Shown here: positions 15,761 through 24,107 of the stretch, piece after piece
Numbering within the stretch: the stretch's first letter is position 1
Layout: each line of letters starts with the position of its first letter
Source of the DNA: a virus
Virus record (IMG/VR): IMGVR_UViG_3300032820_000047
Span: 1 to 35,052 of that record
DNA: 35,052 nt
Strand: one strand, 5' to 3'
The notes under the pieces: model-generated
What the model was told of the DNA's origin: nothing
Seen by the model: the letters and a program-made list of their open reading frames with translations, nothing else
Database searches by the model: none
Made by a program: the position numbers and the translations under genes

Positions 15761-18700
15761 TTGGCAGTTCAGGCCATCCAAGACCCGGCCCGGATACAAC
15801 GCGCCAGAGCGCGCGTGGAGGCGCTCGCCCGGATACAACGCGCCAGAGCGCGCGTGGAGGCCCTAAAGACTCCCGAGACTCCCGAGACTCTCGCGGCAGA
15901 GGCGCCCCCATCTGACGTTCCTCCCGTCGCAACGGGCCGACCTGGACACCTCGCCACCATGCGCGCGGCGCGCGGCCGACGAGGAACTCCCGCAAGAGAA
16001 TTCACACCAACAACCGGAGAGACGCTTCCTCCGCGTGCGGGCGGCGAAGAGCTTGCAGCTTTGAGGCGGCAACAAGAACAGATCGGCGCTGCCGAACGCC
16101 GCGCCATGACCAGCCTCGAAGCGAGGACTGAAGGCTTCGCGACACCCCGGATAGGCCCAGCAACCGGAGACGAAGTGCGGATCCCAGTCGCCGAGTTGCC
16201 CCGTACCAGCGCACGAACTCCCGACACCAGAGGCAACACCGAGCGAATTCTCACAGCGTTCGTCGGTGGGTTGGCGGGTGGCTTCGGCGAGGACATGTCT
16301 AAGTTCAACCCGCTGATGAAGGCAAACGAACCGCATGAATCGTTCGTGGCCCGGACACTGACCGAGACCATACCGGGGTTCGCGGGTGAGGCCGGACGTA
16401 TAGCGATCATCCTGAAGATGCTCCCCGGGCTGGCTCCAAAATTCGGAGGCGAGGTTGCCGCGAATGCGATCGCCAAGGTCAAGAGAATCCTGATGAATGG
16501 TGGGAAGGGCGCGATCGAAGAAGCCTTCAACGTGGCCCTTCGACCGGTCGACAGAGTCGACGACCTCAGGTGGGGAGCGGAGAAGGTTGAGGGACTGCTT
16601 GGCGTAGACATCCCGTCGCTAGGCATTGAACGGAGCACGGGGGCGAAGCCGCCTGACTATAAAAACATGATGATGCGGGTGGGCCTCGGCGGCTTGGCCG
16701 GGGCAGCCGTTCCGGCGGGCGTTGGGGCGGTGCAGAGGCGGCTGGCCGAACGCTCGTCGAGAAGATCAGTCGAAGGATTGAGGGCGAGCGTGGGGACGGC
16801 AGGCGATGCTGAAACTGCGGCAGGTGCCGGGCCTCAGTACCGTGGCTCCTCGGCCGCTGAAACGCTAGGAGAGATGGCGCGGGAGGCAGGCAGTATTCCT
16901 CCACCGGTAGACGAGTCAGCCGCAGCAAGGCTCATGAATCTCTACAGGCGTTACGCTGGCGGCGAGAGCGATGAAGCCCTGTCGGGAACCGCGCAACACA
17001 CCGACGCTGAGATCGATATGATCAACGCCCTTAGGGCCAAACGCGGCCTTAGGCCGCTTCCTTACAAAGAATACATTCCGCCGGAACGGCAACTCCCCGC
17101 CGCTGGAGAATCCACCGAGGCGCTGCTCCGGGTCCAGAAGTTCCAGCCAAGCAGCGAGGTCCGGCCCCTGAAACAGCCGGTACTGATACCCAAATACGCA
17201 TCGGGGAGATTGCCTTTGGAGCAAAGGCTTCTGCCTCCAGACGCGGCTACAGGCCCTGTCATCACTCAGGCCGACAAGGTCGTCCCGTTGACGCGAGAGG
17301 CGGCAATTGAATCGTTGACGCAGTCGGGCATGGTAACGGGCAGAGCTGTGACGGAAGAGGCTATCCAGGAGGTGATGCAGCGGTCAAGGAAACACGGACG
17401 GTTCACGAAACTATTTCGAGGAACCGGTGAGGACGTTGTCCCGGGCGAACTCAGGCCCCGAGGTCCGGACACGCCGGAGGGGACGTTCGGCTTCCAGCAG
17501 ACAGGCGACATCGTCCCGGCGTTCTCGCGATCCGACGAAGCGTCCACGTTCATCAGGAGCGACATCGAGGAGATGTCCCGGGGCGGTAGCCAGCGGTGGA
17601 GGCTCAGACTCGACGAGGAGGGTGTGGGGATATCATCGATGCTTAGAAGGGCGGGCATGACCCAGAGGGGCGACAAGGTTGTCTCTGGTGGGGACCGGAT
17701 AATGCGCCATCATGGCGACATCTACGTCATGGAAGTTACGCAACCGCTGCGGAGACCGGGGGGTGAAGACCTGGCCTTTTCTCAGGAAACACTGGGCATC
17801 CCGATGACTCGGCAGGAAGCCATTGAACGGTTGACGCAGTCGGGCAGAGATGAAACGGAAAGCAATATCAGGGCGTTGATGGGGACGCCAACACGCACGG
17901 TCCGGTTCCGGGTCCCACCCGGGGAGAGCTTAGAGGATGCGGTCGCCGAGGTGCGGCGGGTGGTCAATGAACCGTCGGCCCTCGATACAGCCCTCGAAGC
18001 TAGCAGTAATGCTGAACTTAGACAGGCCGTCGAGGCGTCAGCCGAGTACGGCGAGGCGCAGCTGGGGCGTGATGCTGCTCGTCGCGCCGAACGCACGCAG
18101 AGGGATTGGGATGAATGGAACCAACGCTACGGAAGCGTAGCCGACCCGGGCCGTCAGCCACCCCCGCCCCCCAGACCGCCCAGACCGCGCGGCGTGCGGC
18201 CAACTACGCGACCGCCAGGCGAAACCCCAATGCTCGACCGGCTGTATGAGAATGTACAGACCGGAGTTACAAGGAATGTGGAGAACCTCACACCGTCCGA
18301 TGCGGCGGACTATCTCGCAGTACTGGAAGACTACGTGTTGACGCGGCCGGGCAAGCAGTCAACGGTCGGTGGTGCCCGCTTCTCAGGTAGGACTTTCAAT
18401 GAATTGGACGATGTTTCGCAGGACAGAATCAGAGCGGAAATGCTGCGTCTTCGTGAGGTCATACCTGAGGACGCAGCGTCAAAGGCTCGCGTCAGCGCGG
18501 ATGCCGCAGCCAGGGATGTGAGCGCCGGACTTTCCCCCGAGGACGTGAAGCTCGCTGGAGTCCGTGAGGTCCCGAAGCAGAGAGGAGTCAACCCCGACCT
18601 GCCAGAGGGTGGTGGGGCGGTGGATCCGCTGCCGCCCGCGGGGCAAGCCTCGGGCGCACCGCCGCCGATCGGCACGCGGCCTCCGGAGACTGGAGGGCGG

Positions 18701-20338
18701 GCTGAGTCGGCCAAGAACTCAGCGAAAATGTTCTTCGACAACTTCCGACCTGCCGATGTCGTTCTTGAGCGGAATGGTCGAGAGGCTGTCGTCTTACCAA
18801 TTCGGCGCGCTTCGCAGGCATCTAACAAGTTCTTACATGAGCAGACGGAGATCGTTAGAAGGATCGTCATCGACTTCAAGCTCAAGCAGGGGAGCAGGGA
18901 CTCGCTCGACGTGGCCTCAATCCTAGACGGGCGCAGCGTTCCGAGTGCCTCTGACAATGCCCAAGCCGCCGCCGAGCGTTTACGTGAAGAATTCTTCAAT
19001 CCCATATGGATGCGGTCGCTTGAAAAGGACACGCGCGAATTGATTCTCCGGCGAGGCGGAGCAGTGCGGTACGTCCGGGACTACTGGCCGCACATTCGAG
19101 ATATCGAAGGCGCACGGTTCGGAGAGGCCGACGCCACCGACATGTTCCGCGAACGACTACCGGAAGAACTTGTCTCGAAGCTGTTCCGCGATCGCAAGCT
19201 CGTTGATCCAGGCGATTACTCCCTTGACCTGTTCGATGTCATCCCGCTCTACATGAACCAAGCGAAGCGGACCATCTTCGATCTCCCGGCATACGACAAG
19301 GCATTGAAGGCGCTGGATCGTGGGGGCAAGGCCGTTGGTGAGATGGATGAATTCCTCGATGGACTCAGCAGGTGGTACGCAGATAATTTCGTGGGCACGG
19401 TAAGCTCGCGTGACCGCGTGACCGCCAGTCGTCTATACAAGAGAACAGCCCGGCTCCTGGGGCAGACTTACTACGACGCTTTCATTGGAGGCAACCCCGG
19501 AATCGCGTTAATCAACACGACGCAGACTCTTCTGAATACTTACCCGCAACTCGGCGTGAAACATTCGTTAGCTGGACTCATCGAATTGGGGACGAAGGAA
19601 GGCCGCAAAAAATTCCTAGAGACCGGGCTGCTTCTGGACTACGCGGGCCTCGAAGAGGTACTGCAGACCACCGCAGGCAGGGCCATGCAGGCGAGGCCTG
19701 TGCGCGACCGGATGCTGTACCTATTCCGTGGCGCAGAAGCACTTAACCGCGGCATCTCCTATCATGGCGCTCTCAGCAAGGGGAGGGCTCTCGGGAAGAC
19801 CGGGCAGGAGTTGGAGAATTACGCCACGGACATGGTGGAGCGCACGCAGTTCGCGTACAACCGCGCCTCGGCCTCCAGAGTCCTCACCAAGTTCAGTGAG
19901 ACCGTGCCCGGCATGGCTCAGTTCATGTCGTACCCAGTCCGGCAGGGTGACTTCGTCGTCGGAATGCTGGACGATATATTCCGGAATGGGCTGAGTGGCC
20001 GTGAACGCGCCAATGCGATTGGCCGGTTCTCCAGATTCATAGGGATGGCGTGGGCATTGACAGAGACGGTCGGCCCAATGGCCTACGACTTCCTTACAGC
20101 GGTCGTCGGCCCGTCAGTTCAGAACATGTCGAGGTTCGCCAACTGGGCGGCAGGCGCCGCTGTTGACCCGGGCGAAGCCATCGGTGATCTTCCGATGGAC
20201 CTGCTTCGAGAGATCGATCGAATCCTTCCCGCTTCGGTGGGGCGTAAACAGATCGAAGACCTGACCGGGATTCCGTTGACAGTGCCCCGCGAGGACCGCA
20301 GCGGGATTCAACCCATCCAGCCAATGGGTGTGGATTAG
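15761..20338 (+). CDS. Giant internal/ejected polyvalent-type virion protein (1525 aa)
   Basis: The largest gene of the window, TTG start just after the previous stop. Regions: tandem 13-aa duplication (10-35); amphipathic/hydrophobic stretches near 165-240 and 303-325 (MRVGLGGLAGAAVPAGVGAV); a motif copy at about 509-540; a segment 545-665 with LFRGTG and AFSRSDEASTF, faintly ADP-ribosyltransferase-like; a second motif copy at about 680-712; a Pro-rich linker near 800-830; and a long C-terminal part (about 990-1525) with YVRDYWPHIRD and NYATDMVERTQFAYNRASAS, resembling the C-terminal domain of large polyvalent virion proteins that are ejected into the host. Membrane-active helices may help form an ejection channel. 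No lytic domain is recognised. Confidence 0.65.
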   Translation: MAVQAIQDPARIQRARARVEALARIQRARARVEALKTPETPETLAAEAPPSDVPPVATGRPGHLATMRAARGRRGTPAREFTPTTGETLPPRAGGEELAALRRQQEQIGAAERRAMTSLEARTEGFATPRIGPATGDEVRIPVAELPRTSARTPDTRGNTERILTAFVGGLAGGFGEDMSKFNPLMKANEPHESFVARTLTETIPGFAGEAGRIAIILKMLPGLAPKFGGEVAANAIAKVKRILMNGGKGAIEEAFNVALRPVDRVDDLRWGAEKVEGLLGVDIPSLGIERSTGAKPPDYKNMMMRVGLGGLAGAAVPAGVGAVQRRLAERSSRRSVEGLRASVGTAGDAETAAGAGPQYRGSSAAETLGEMAREAGSIPPPVDESAAARLMNLYRRYAGGESDEALSGTAQHTDAEIDMINALRAKRGLRPLPYKEYIPPERQLPAAGESTEALLRVQKFQPSSEVRPLKQPVLIPKYASGRLPLEQRLLPPDAATGPVITQADKVVPLTREAAIESLTQSGMVTGRAVTEEAIQEVMQRSRKHGRFTKLFRGTGEDVVPGELRPRGPDTPEGTFGFQQTGDIVPAFSRSDEASTFIRSDIEEMSRGGSQRWRLRLDEEGVGISSMLRRAGMTQRGDKVVSGGDRIMRHHGDIYVMEVTQPLRRPGGEDLAFSQETLGIPMTRQEAIERLTQSGRDETESNIRALMGTPTRTVRFRVPPGESLEDAVAEVRRVVNEPSALDTALEASSNAELRQAVEASAEYGEAQLGRDAARRAERTQRDWDEWNQRYGSVADPGRQPPPPPRPPRPRGVRPTTRPPGETPMLDRLYENVQTGVTRNVENLTPSDAADYLAVLEDYVLTRPGKQSTVGGARFSGRTFNELDDVSQDRIRAEMLRLREVIPEDAASKARVSADAAARDVSAGLSPEDVKLAGVREVPKQRGVNPDLPEGGGAVDPLPPAGQASGAPPPIGTRPPETGGRAESAKNSAKMFFDNFRPADVVLERNGREAVVLPIRRASQASNKFLHEQTEIVRRIVIDFKLKQGSRDSLDVASILDGRSVPSASDNAQAAAERLREEFFNPIWMRSLEKDTRELILRRGGAVRYVRDYWPHIRDIEGARFGEADATDMFRERLPEELVSKLFRDRKLVDPGDYSLDLFDVIPLYMNQAKRTIFDLPAYDKALKALDRGGKAVGEMDEFLDGLSRWYADNFVGTVSSRDRVTASRLYKRTARLLGQTYYDAFIGGNPGIALINTTQTLLNTYPQLGVKHSLAGLIELGTKEGRKKFLETGLLLDYAGLEEVLQTTAGRAMQARPVRDRMLYLFRGAEALNRGISYHGALSKGRALGKTGQELENYATDMVERTQFAYNRASASRVLTKFSETVPGMAQFMSYPVRQGDFVVGMLDDIFRNGLSGRERANAIGRFSRFIGMAWALTETVGPMAYDFLTAVVGPSVQNMSRFANWAAGAAVDPGEAIGDLPMDLLREIDRILPASVGRKQIEDLTGIPLTVPREDRSGIQPIQPMGVD
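15788..15865 (+). repeat. 39-bp in-frame tandem duplication
   Basis: Two adjacent 39-bp copies (15788-15826 and 15827-15865) encode ARIQRARARVEAL twice near the start of the giant protein. They differ at only two bases, at their ends, which points to a recent duplication. Confidence 0.92.
17281..17890 (+). repeat. Dispersed helical-motif duplication inside the giant gene
   Basis: The 17-mer GTTGACGCAGTCGGGCA occurs at 17314-17330 and 17830-17846, 516 bp apart in the same frame. It lies within two longer similar peptides, TREAAIESLTQSG and TRQEAIERLTQSG. A related third peptide, TRPEAIQLLEEMG, ends the preceding gene. This looks like a duplicated, diverged module rather than chance. Confidence 0.75.
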
Positions 20339-20348
20339 GACTATAAAA

Positions 20349-20681
20349 ATGCCGATGTATCCATACGAGTGTGAGTGCGGGTGGGCGACGGATTTATTCC
20401 GATCCATCCATGAGTACGACCCTGCACTGGAAGTGTTTTGTTCCGAGTGCCACGGGAAGATGTTCCGTGTGATCACCAAGTCCGCTGTCGTCTTTGGCCG
20501 GAAAGTAGGCGGTGATACCGGATTCTATGCCTTAGACTATGGCACGCGGGCCACAGAAGACATCACGTACCCGGCCAAGCAAGAGAGGTTACGGAAAGAT
20601 GGGAGATTCAGAGACCCCTTTGCAGACACCCCCGACTACACCCAGCCCAGCGAGGAGACCGTCGCCGCGTTCGCGGACTAA
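20349..20681 (+). CDS. Zinc-ribbon protein, FmdB-like (110 aa)
   Basis: The N-terminus MPMYPYECECGWATDLFRS has the FmdB-type ribbon, with cysteine pairs C8-x-C10 and C31-x2-C34 about 20 residues apart. Such small ribbons occur in many phage and bacterial proteins of unsettled role, often regulators. The rest is unstructured and acidic toward the end (PSEETVAAFAD). ATG 20349 follows the giant gene closely; an AGGA lies about 9 bases upstream, and an earlier in-frame GTG is less favoured. Its last 83 nt overlap the next gene in another frame. Confidence 0.72.
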   Translation: MPMYPYECECGWATDLFRSIHEYDPALEVFCSECHGKMFRVITKSAVVFGRKVGGDTGFYALDYGTRATEDITYPAKQERLRKDGRFRDPFADTPDYTQPSEETVAAFAD

Positions 20682-20955
20682 GAATGCGCCGCAGCCGCAC
20701 AAGGCGGTCACGCATTCTGAAGTCCTCAGCACCGAAGACGTGAAAGCGGAGTGGCTGGCGATATGGAGGGACGAGGCCTTGCCGATGCCGATCCGGAAAG
20801 CGTGCCTCGATAATCTGGCTAAAGAACTGGGGATGCTGAAGGACAGGAAGGTGAACGAGTTCCCCGCTCTAGATACGCTCCTGAAAGAAATGGGCGTCAC
20901 CGCGGTCAATAGGATCGCTGGAGGCAGAAAGCCATTGAAGCTGGCCGGAGGGTAA
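20599..20955 (+). CDS. Terminase small-subunit-like protein (118 aa)
   Basis: Starts at ATG 20599 (AGAGAGG upstream), 83 nt inside the zinc-ribbon gene; the longer frame above it has only a shadow extension. After a basic, proline-rich N-terminus (SPARRPSPRSRTKNAPQP), the core VLSTEDVKAEWLAIWRDEAL...RKACLDNLAKELGMLKDR resembles the helical core of some phage small terminases (A/EW-A-x-R-D-E...R-A-L-x-x-L-A-K-x-L-G-M). Small terminases bind phage DNA and hand it to the large subunit. If right, the gene is displaced about 18 kb from the large subunit. This is a weak similarity judged by eye. Confidence 0.45.
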   Translation: MGDSETPLQTPPTTPSPARRPSPRSRTKNAPQPHKAVTHSEVLSTEDVKAEWLAIWRDEALPMPIRKACLDNLAKELGMLKDRKVNEFPALDTLLKEMGVTAVNRIAGGRKPLKLAGG

Positions 20956-20961
20956 CTAATA

Positions 20962-21288
20962 ATGAACCTTGCTATGAATTCCGTGATCATAGGCTGGATG
21001 TTTTTTTCAGGCGGCTTACTGATGCTGACCCCACAAGCCGACGCTCAGATCGAAACCACGACCCGCGAACGCCTTGTCACACTTGAGGCGGAAGTTGTGA
21101 ACCACACCGCGCTCGCGGCTCACCCTGAAATGGCGACGAGAATGAACGAACTTACGGTGACAGTGGCCCGCATGGAAGGGGTCAGTCAGAGCAACAACAG
21201 GATCCTGATCGCGCTTGTCATCGGGGTGTTTCTCAGTCTGGTGCAATCGCTTCGGCTTGAGTTAAAATCACGCGGTGCTGGGAAGTAA
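20962..21288 (+). CDS. Membrane-anchored protein with coiled coil (108 aa)
   Basis: ATG 20962 has an SD (GGAGGG). Residues 4-27 are a hydrophobic signal/anchor ending in PQADA, followed by a short helical stretch (TTTRERLVTLEAEV, MNELTVTVARMEG) and a C-terminal hydrophobic segment (ILIALVIGVFLSLVQSL) before a basic end (LKSRGAGK). A signal or anchor at the N-terminus and a C-terminal membrane helix fit an envelope-spanning or lysis-accessory protein. No family is recognised. Confidence 0.6.
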   Translation: MNLAMNSVIIGWMFFSGGLLMLTPQADAQIETTTRERLVTLEAEVVNHTALAAHPEMATRMNELTVTVARMEGVSQSNNRILIALVIGVFLSLVQSLRLELKSRGAGK

Positions 21289-21344
21289 TGGTAGGATTGG
21301 TCGCGTGGAGTAGAGTCACAGACGAAGGCGTCTTGGAGGGATAA

Positions 21345-22097
21345 ATGCAGATGATTCGAGGCGGATATGGAAGCGGAAGGCCCCAAGGGTACCCCGGGCA
21401 GTTCGCGCCCATTCAGGGAGCAGTTCAAGTCGTGCGAGGTGGACATGGGAGCGGAAGACCTCAGGGATACCCCGGGCAGTTCTCGCCAGTTCAGCAATCC
21501 GGGCTCTCGTCGGCTCTTGCATCAACGCGATCTCAGGTCGGTGGAGGTACCGGGTTCAGCGCCCAAGCCATGCACCGTCCGGACCCTGAACTTTACGGCA
21601 CCGGACTCCCGGAATTCCGCCCCGGTGGCTCCATTGACGAGGATGACCCGGTTTTGGCGCCACCCTCCCACGCCGTAGCGACGCTTGCTGATGAGGGAGG
21701 GCAGGAGCAGTCAGTTAATCTGGATGGGACGCCCGATTCGTCAATTCTGCTGAGTAACCTGCTGGCCGGGGGATATTCAATATCCAGCATCACTCAGGCT
21801 CCGGAGTCGAGAGCGACCGCACCGATCTCAGGGCAGTCATCATCGTATTCGTTGGCTGCGGCCCTCGGAAGGAACCGGCGGGGAGGAACTGAGGCCAGAA
21901 CGTCGGCGCGTGGTATAGAAGGCCCAACCCCGCACCATCTCTCAAGTTCTGGCTACGGAGCGAGAGGGGGCAGCAATTCGCTGGTATTTGGCCGACGCTC
22001 TGGAGGCACCGACGATGCTGGCGAGCGCCTAGAGAATATGCTTTCGGGGTTCAGGCGGACTCCGGGAGCAAACCCGAATCTACCGGACGCATATTAG
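21345..22097 (+). CDS. Low-complexity Gly/Ser/Pro-rich protein (250 aa)
   Basis: The N-terminus holds two copies of a 20-residue segment at 5-24 and 31-50 (RGGYGSGRPQGYPGQFAPIQ and a close variant with GHGSG). The rest is rich in Gly, Ser, Pro and Arg with no clear hydrophobic core, ending in RTPGANPNLPDAY, so it is probably disordered. ATG 21345 follows GGAGGG. A virion linker or adhesion component is possible, but no function is assigned. Two ATGs near the start (21345, 21351) cannot be separated. Confidence 0.65.
   Translation: MQMIRGGYGSGRPQGYPGQFAPIQGAVQVVRGGHGSGRPQGYPGQFSPVQQSGLSSALASTRSQVGGGTGFSAQAMHRPDPELYGTGLPEFRPGGSIDEDDPVLAPPSHAVATLADEGGQEQSVNLDGTPDSSILLSNLLAGGYSISSITQAPESRATAPISGQSSSYSLAAALGRNRRGGTEARTSARGIEGPTPHHLSSSGYGARGGSNSLVFGRRSGGTDDAGERLENMLSGFRRTPGANPNLPDAY
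21357..21494 (+). repeat. Two 60-bp direct repeats, 78-bp period
   Basis: Copies at 21357-21416 and 21435-21494 encode 20-residue segments beginning RGG(Y/H)GSGRPQGYPGQF. They have diverged at many third positions, so the duplication is older than the 39-bp one in the giant gene. Confidence 0.8.
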
Positions 22098-22108
22098 AAT
22101 GAGGGGCT

Positions 22109-22447
22109 ATGAAAGCACGAGAGATAGAACTTACAAGGCCGGGATTTACACATAGCTATAAGACGACGCTGCGTGCCGTGATTGAGCAAGCGTCGAGCCG
22201 GGCGGGCATGAGCGTGTCCGAGGTTCGGAGGCGCGTCAGAATGCTGGACATCCTCGAATCGTGCAACGATGACGGTGTCTTCCGGATAAGCGACTCGCAA
22301 CACACACATCTTAAGAAACTCTTAGATGCATACCCGTGGCAGGCCGCCAACTCACATATCGAAGGTTTGATCGACGACGTAATCAATGCGGAAGAGGTGG
22401 ACATGGAAGTTGTCAACCGTGAACCCGCGGACTTCACTATGGCGTAA
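22109..22447 (+). CDS. Hypothetical helical protein (112 aa)
   Basis: Begins at ATG 22109 after GAGGGGCT. A charged helical protein with segments VIEQASSRAGMSVSEVRRRVRMLDILESC and THLKKLLDAYPWQAANSHIEGLIDDVINAEEVDME. The middle portion has the look of a short helix-turn-helix-like segment (SRAGMSVSEVRRRVRML), but no DNA-binding family is firmly seen. It lies between the low-complexity gene and the fibre gene. Function unknown. Confidence 0.6.
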   Translation: MKAREIELTRPGFTHSYKTTLRAVIEQASSRAGMSVSEVRRRVRMLDILESCNDDGVFRISDSQHTHLKKLLDAYPWQAANSHIEGLIDDVINAEEVDMEVVNREPADFTMA

Positions 22448-22475
22448 CCGCCGGCGGTGATTGGGAGGCGTATCG

Positions 22476-23678
22476 GTGAGACTGAAGCGTGAAGAATTAT
22501 GGCTGCAAAGTAACGACGGCAAGATAGTAACGCCCTTCGGCAGCATCGACAGCAGCGGTGCCATCGTTGTCGGAAATTCCTCCATACCACTAAAGATAAA
22601 CGGGGAATCCATCCTCATCGGTGAAACGGAACATGAATACGATATCAATGGTGGGACGATTGACGGGACGGTCATCGGTGGGGACGATCCAGCAGCGATT
22701 ACCGGTACAACTATTACCGGGGCGACAGTTGACGCGACAACAGACTTCACTGTCGGGGCAACGGTTATCACTGATGGCGTCATCACGGACGCTACAGGGC
22801 TCCTGATTTCTGCTGCGATCGACATCAACAGCGGCACGATCGACGGCGCCACGATTGGAGCGGCGAGCCCATCGAGCATCGTCGGCACCACTATCGACGC
22901 GAACACCGACTTCACCGTAGGCAGCACCGTCATCACCGACGGCGTCATCACAGACACCACGGGACTTCTTATCACCGCCGCGCTCACTTCAACGTCGGGT
23001 GGTTCGCTAACGGGTACGTGGTCTAACCTGGGCATCGTCACGACGATTGATATTAACGGCGGCACGATAGATGGCGCGATTATAGGCGGGGCCACACCTG
23101 CAGCGATCACCGGCACGACGATCAGCGGTTCCACCTCGGTCAATGGCATTACGGACCTGACATCAACCCCAACACGGACAATGATTCTAACGGCTGCCGG
23201 TGCAACGCCTACTACAACTATTGGAGCGGCTGACCCTGCAGTAATTGAAGCTGGAACCAACGACATCGACTACTACGTTGTTGATTTTGACACTTCTTCT
23301 GAAGAACGGTGCTTCTGGAATATAGCTATGCCGGGAAGTTATAACGGAGGGACTGTCACAGCTACATTCTACTGGACTAATGCTGGTGGTGGTTCGGGTG
23401 AAACAGTTGTTTGGGGAATAAAGGCTTTAGCTTTAAATAACGATGAAGCTATTGACCAAGCATACGGAACAGAAATAACAACATCAGATACTTGGATTGC
23501 TCAGAACGATGTTCATATTTCACCAACTTCATCAGCAATAACTATCGGAGGTTCTCCTGCTGGTGATGAGTATGTTGTTTTCAACGTAGGCCGTAAAGTT
23601 GCTTCTGATGATTTGTCAGGCGATGCGCGTTTAATTGCAGTTAGAGTTGAATACACCGCTAATGCCTACTCAGACTAA
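22476..23678 (+). CDS. Tail-fibre protein with beta repeats (400 aa), GTG start
   Basis: GTG 22476 follows GGAGG by seven bases. Residues about 56-220 contain degenerate repeats of the type INGGTIDG...IGG..PAAITGTTI and FTVG.TVITDGVITD.TGLLI, suggesting a repetitive beta-helix or triple-beta shaft. From about residue 260 a different domain starts (DYYVVDFDTSSEERCFWNIAMPGSYNGGTVTATFYWTNAGG...VVFNVG), similar to C-terminal domains of many phage tail fibres. This tip domain is visibly AT-richer than the shaft. The product most likely binds the host surface. Confidence 0.8.
   Translation: MRLKREELWLQSNDGKIVTPFGSIDSSGAIVVGNSSIPLKINGESILIGETEHEYDINGGTIDGTVIGGDDPAAITGTTITGATVDATTDFTVGATVITDGVITDATGLLISAAIDINSGTIDGATIGAASPSSIVGTTIDANTDFTVGSTVITDGVITDTTGLLITAALTSTSGGSLTGTWSNLGIVTTIDINGGTIDGAIIGGATPAAITGTTISGSTSVNGITDLTSTPTRTMILTAAGATPTTTIGAADPAVIEAGTNDIDYYVVDFDTSSEERCFWNIAMPGSYNGGTVTATFYWTNAGGGSGETVVWGIKALALNNDEAIDQAYGTEITTSDTWIAQNDVHISPTSSAITIGGSPAGDEYVVFNVGRKVASDDLSGDARLIAVRVEYTANAYSD
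22641..23135 (+). repeat. Degenerate repeats in the fibre shaft
   Basis: The unit, roughly ID(I)N(G/S)GTIDG..IG...P..I.GTTI followed by TDFTVG.TVITDGVITD.TGLLI, occurs twice, with a third partial copy after an insertion (SGGSLTGTWSN). The repeats are in frame and degenerate. Confidence 0.7.
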
Positions 23679-23695
23679 GCTTGAGTATTTAAGTT

Positions 23696-24097
23696 ATGCC
23701 TGTTTCATCGCTACTTGAAGGAATTGGGGCTGAACTCGATTCTCTTTTTACGCAGTTCACACCGCTTCAGCTAGAATATAAATCATCCCATAACAACAGG
23801 TATTTTCAGGGGGTTGGAACTCCGCAAACTGTCCCTGAAGATGGAAATGCGATTGCTCCTGATTTAAGTCTTCATCCTTCAGATCAAGCAGAGGACTGGG
23901 ATGAATTTGGAGCTACGCTTCCATCCGCAATGAATTTTTCAGTCGCACTCCATACTTACTATGGTGACGCAGGCCAAGGCTGGGTGGCAGTTGCAACAGT
24001 TATTGAAGATGGAAAAACATGGACAAAACAAAAAAGCTTTGGTTCAGAAGGAAGGGACGCAGAATGGGCCGAGATGGTGCCAATGAGGCCGAGGTAG
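23696..24097 (+). CDS. Hypothetical fibre-region protein (133 aa)
   Basis: An AT-rich gene immediately after the fibre. It has an N-terminal helix (SSLLEGIGAELDSLFTQF), then beta-type sequence with aromatic residues (FSVALHTYYGDAGQGWVAVATVIEDGKTW) and a short acidic/basic end. There is only a weak SD before ATG 23696. No family is recognised; a small fibre-accessory or chaperone role is possible from position alone. Composition matches the fibre tip, suggesting both arrived together. Confidence 0.6.
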   Translation: MPVSSLLEGIGAELDSLFTQFTPLQLEYKSSHNNRYFQGVGTPQTVPEDGNAIAPDLSLHPSDQAEDWDEFGATLPSAMNFSVALHTYYGDAGQGWVAVATVIEDGKTWTKQKSFGSEGRDAEWAEMVPMRPR

Positions 24098-24107
24098 TCG
24101 GTAAGCC

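Noticed and set aside
15769-16638. Long antisense frame (289 codons) opposite the giant gene
   Set aside because: Antisense to a well-supported gene in GC-rich DNA; Ser/Pro/Ala-rich, no SD and no domain. Treated as a shadow.
18331-19032. Antisense frame of 233 codons opposite the giant gene
   Set aside because: Same reason: GC-driven open frame, Ser/Leu-rich, no start signal.
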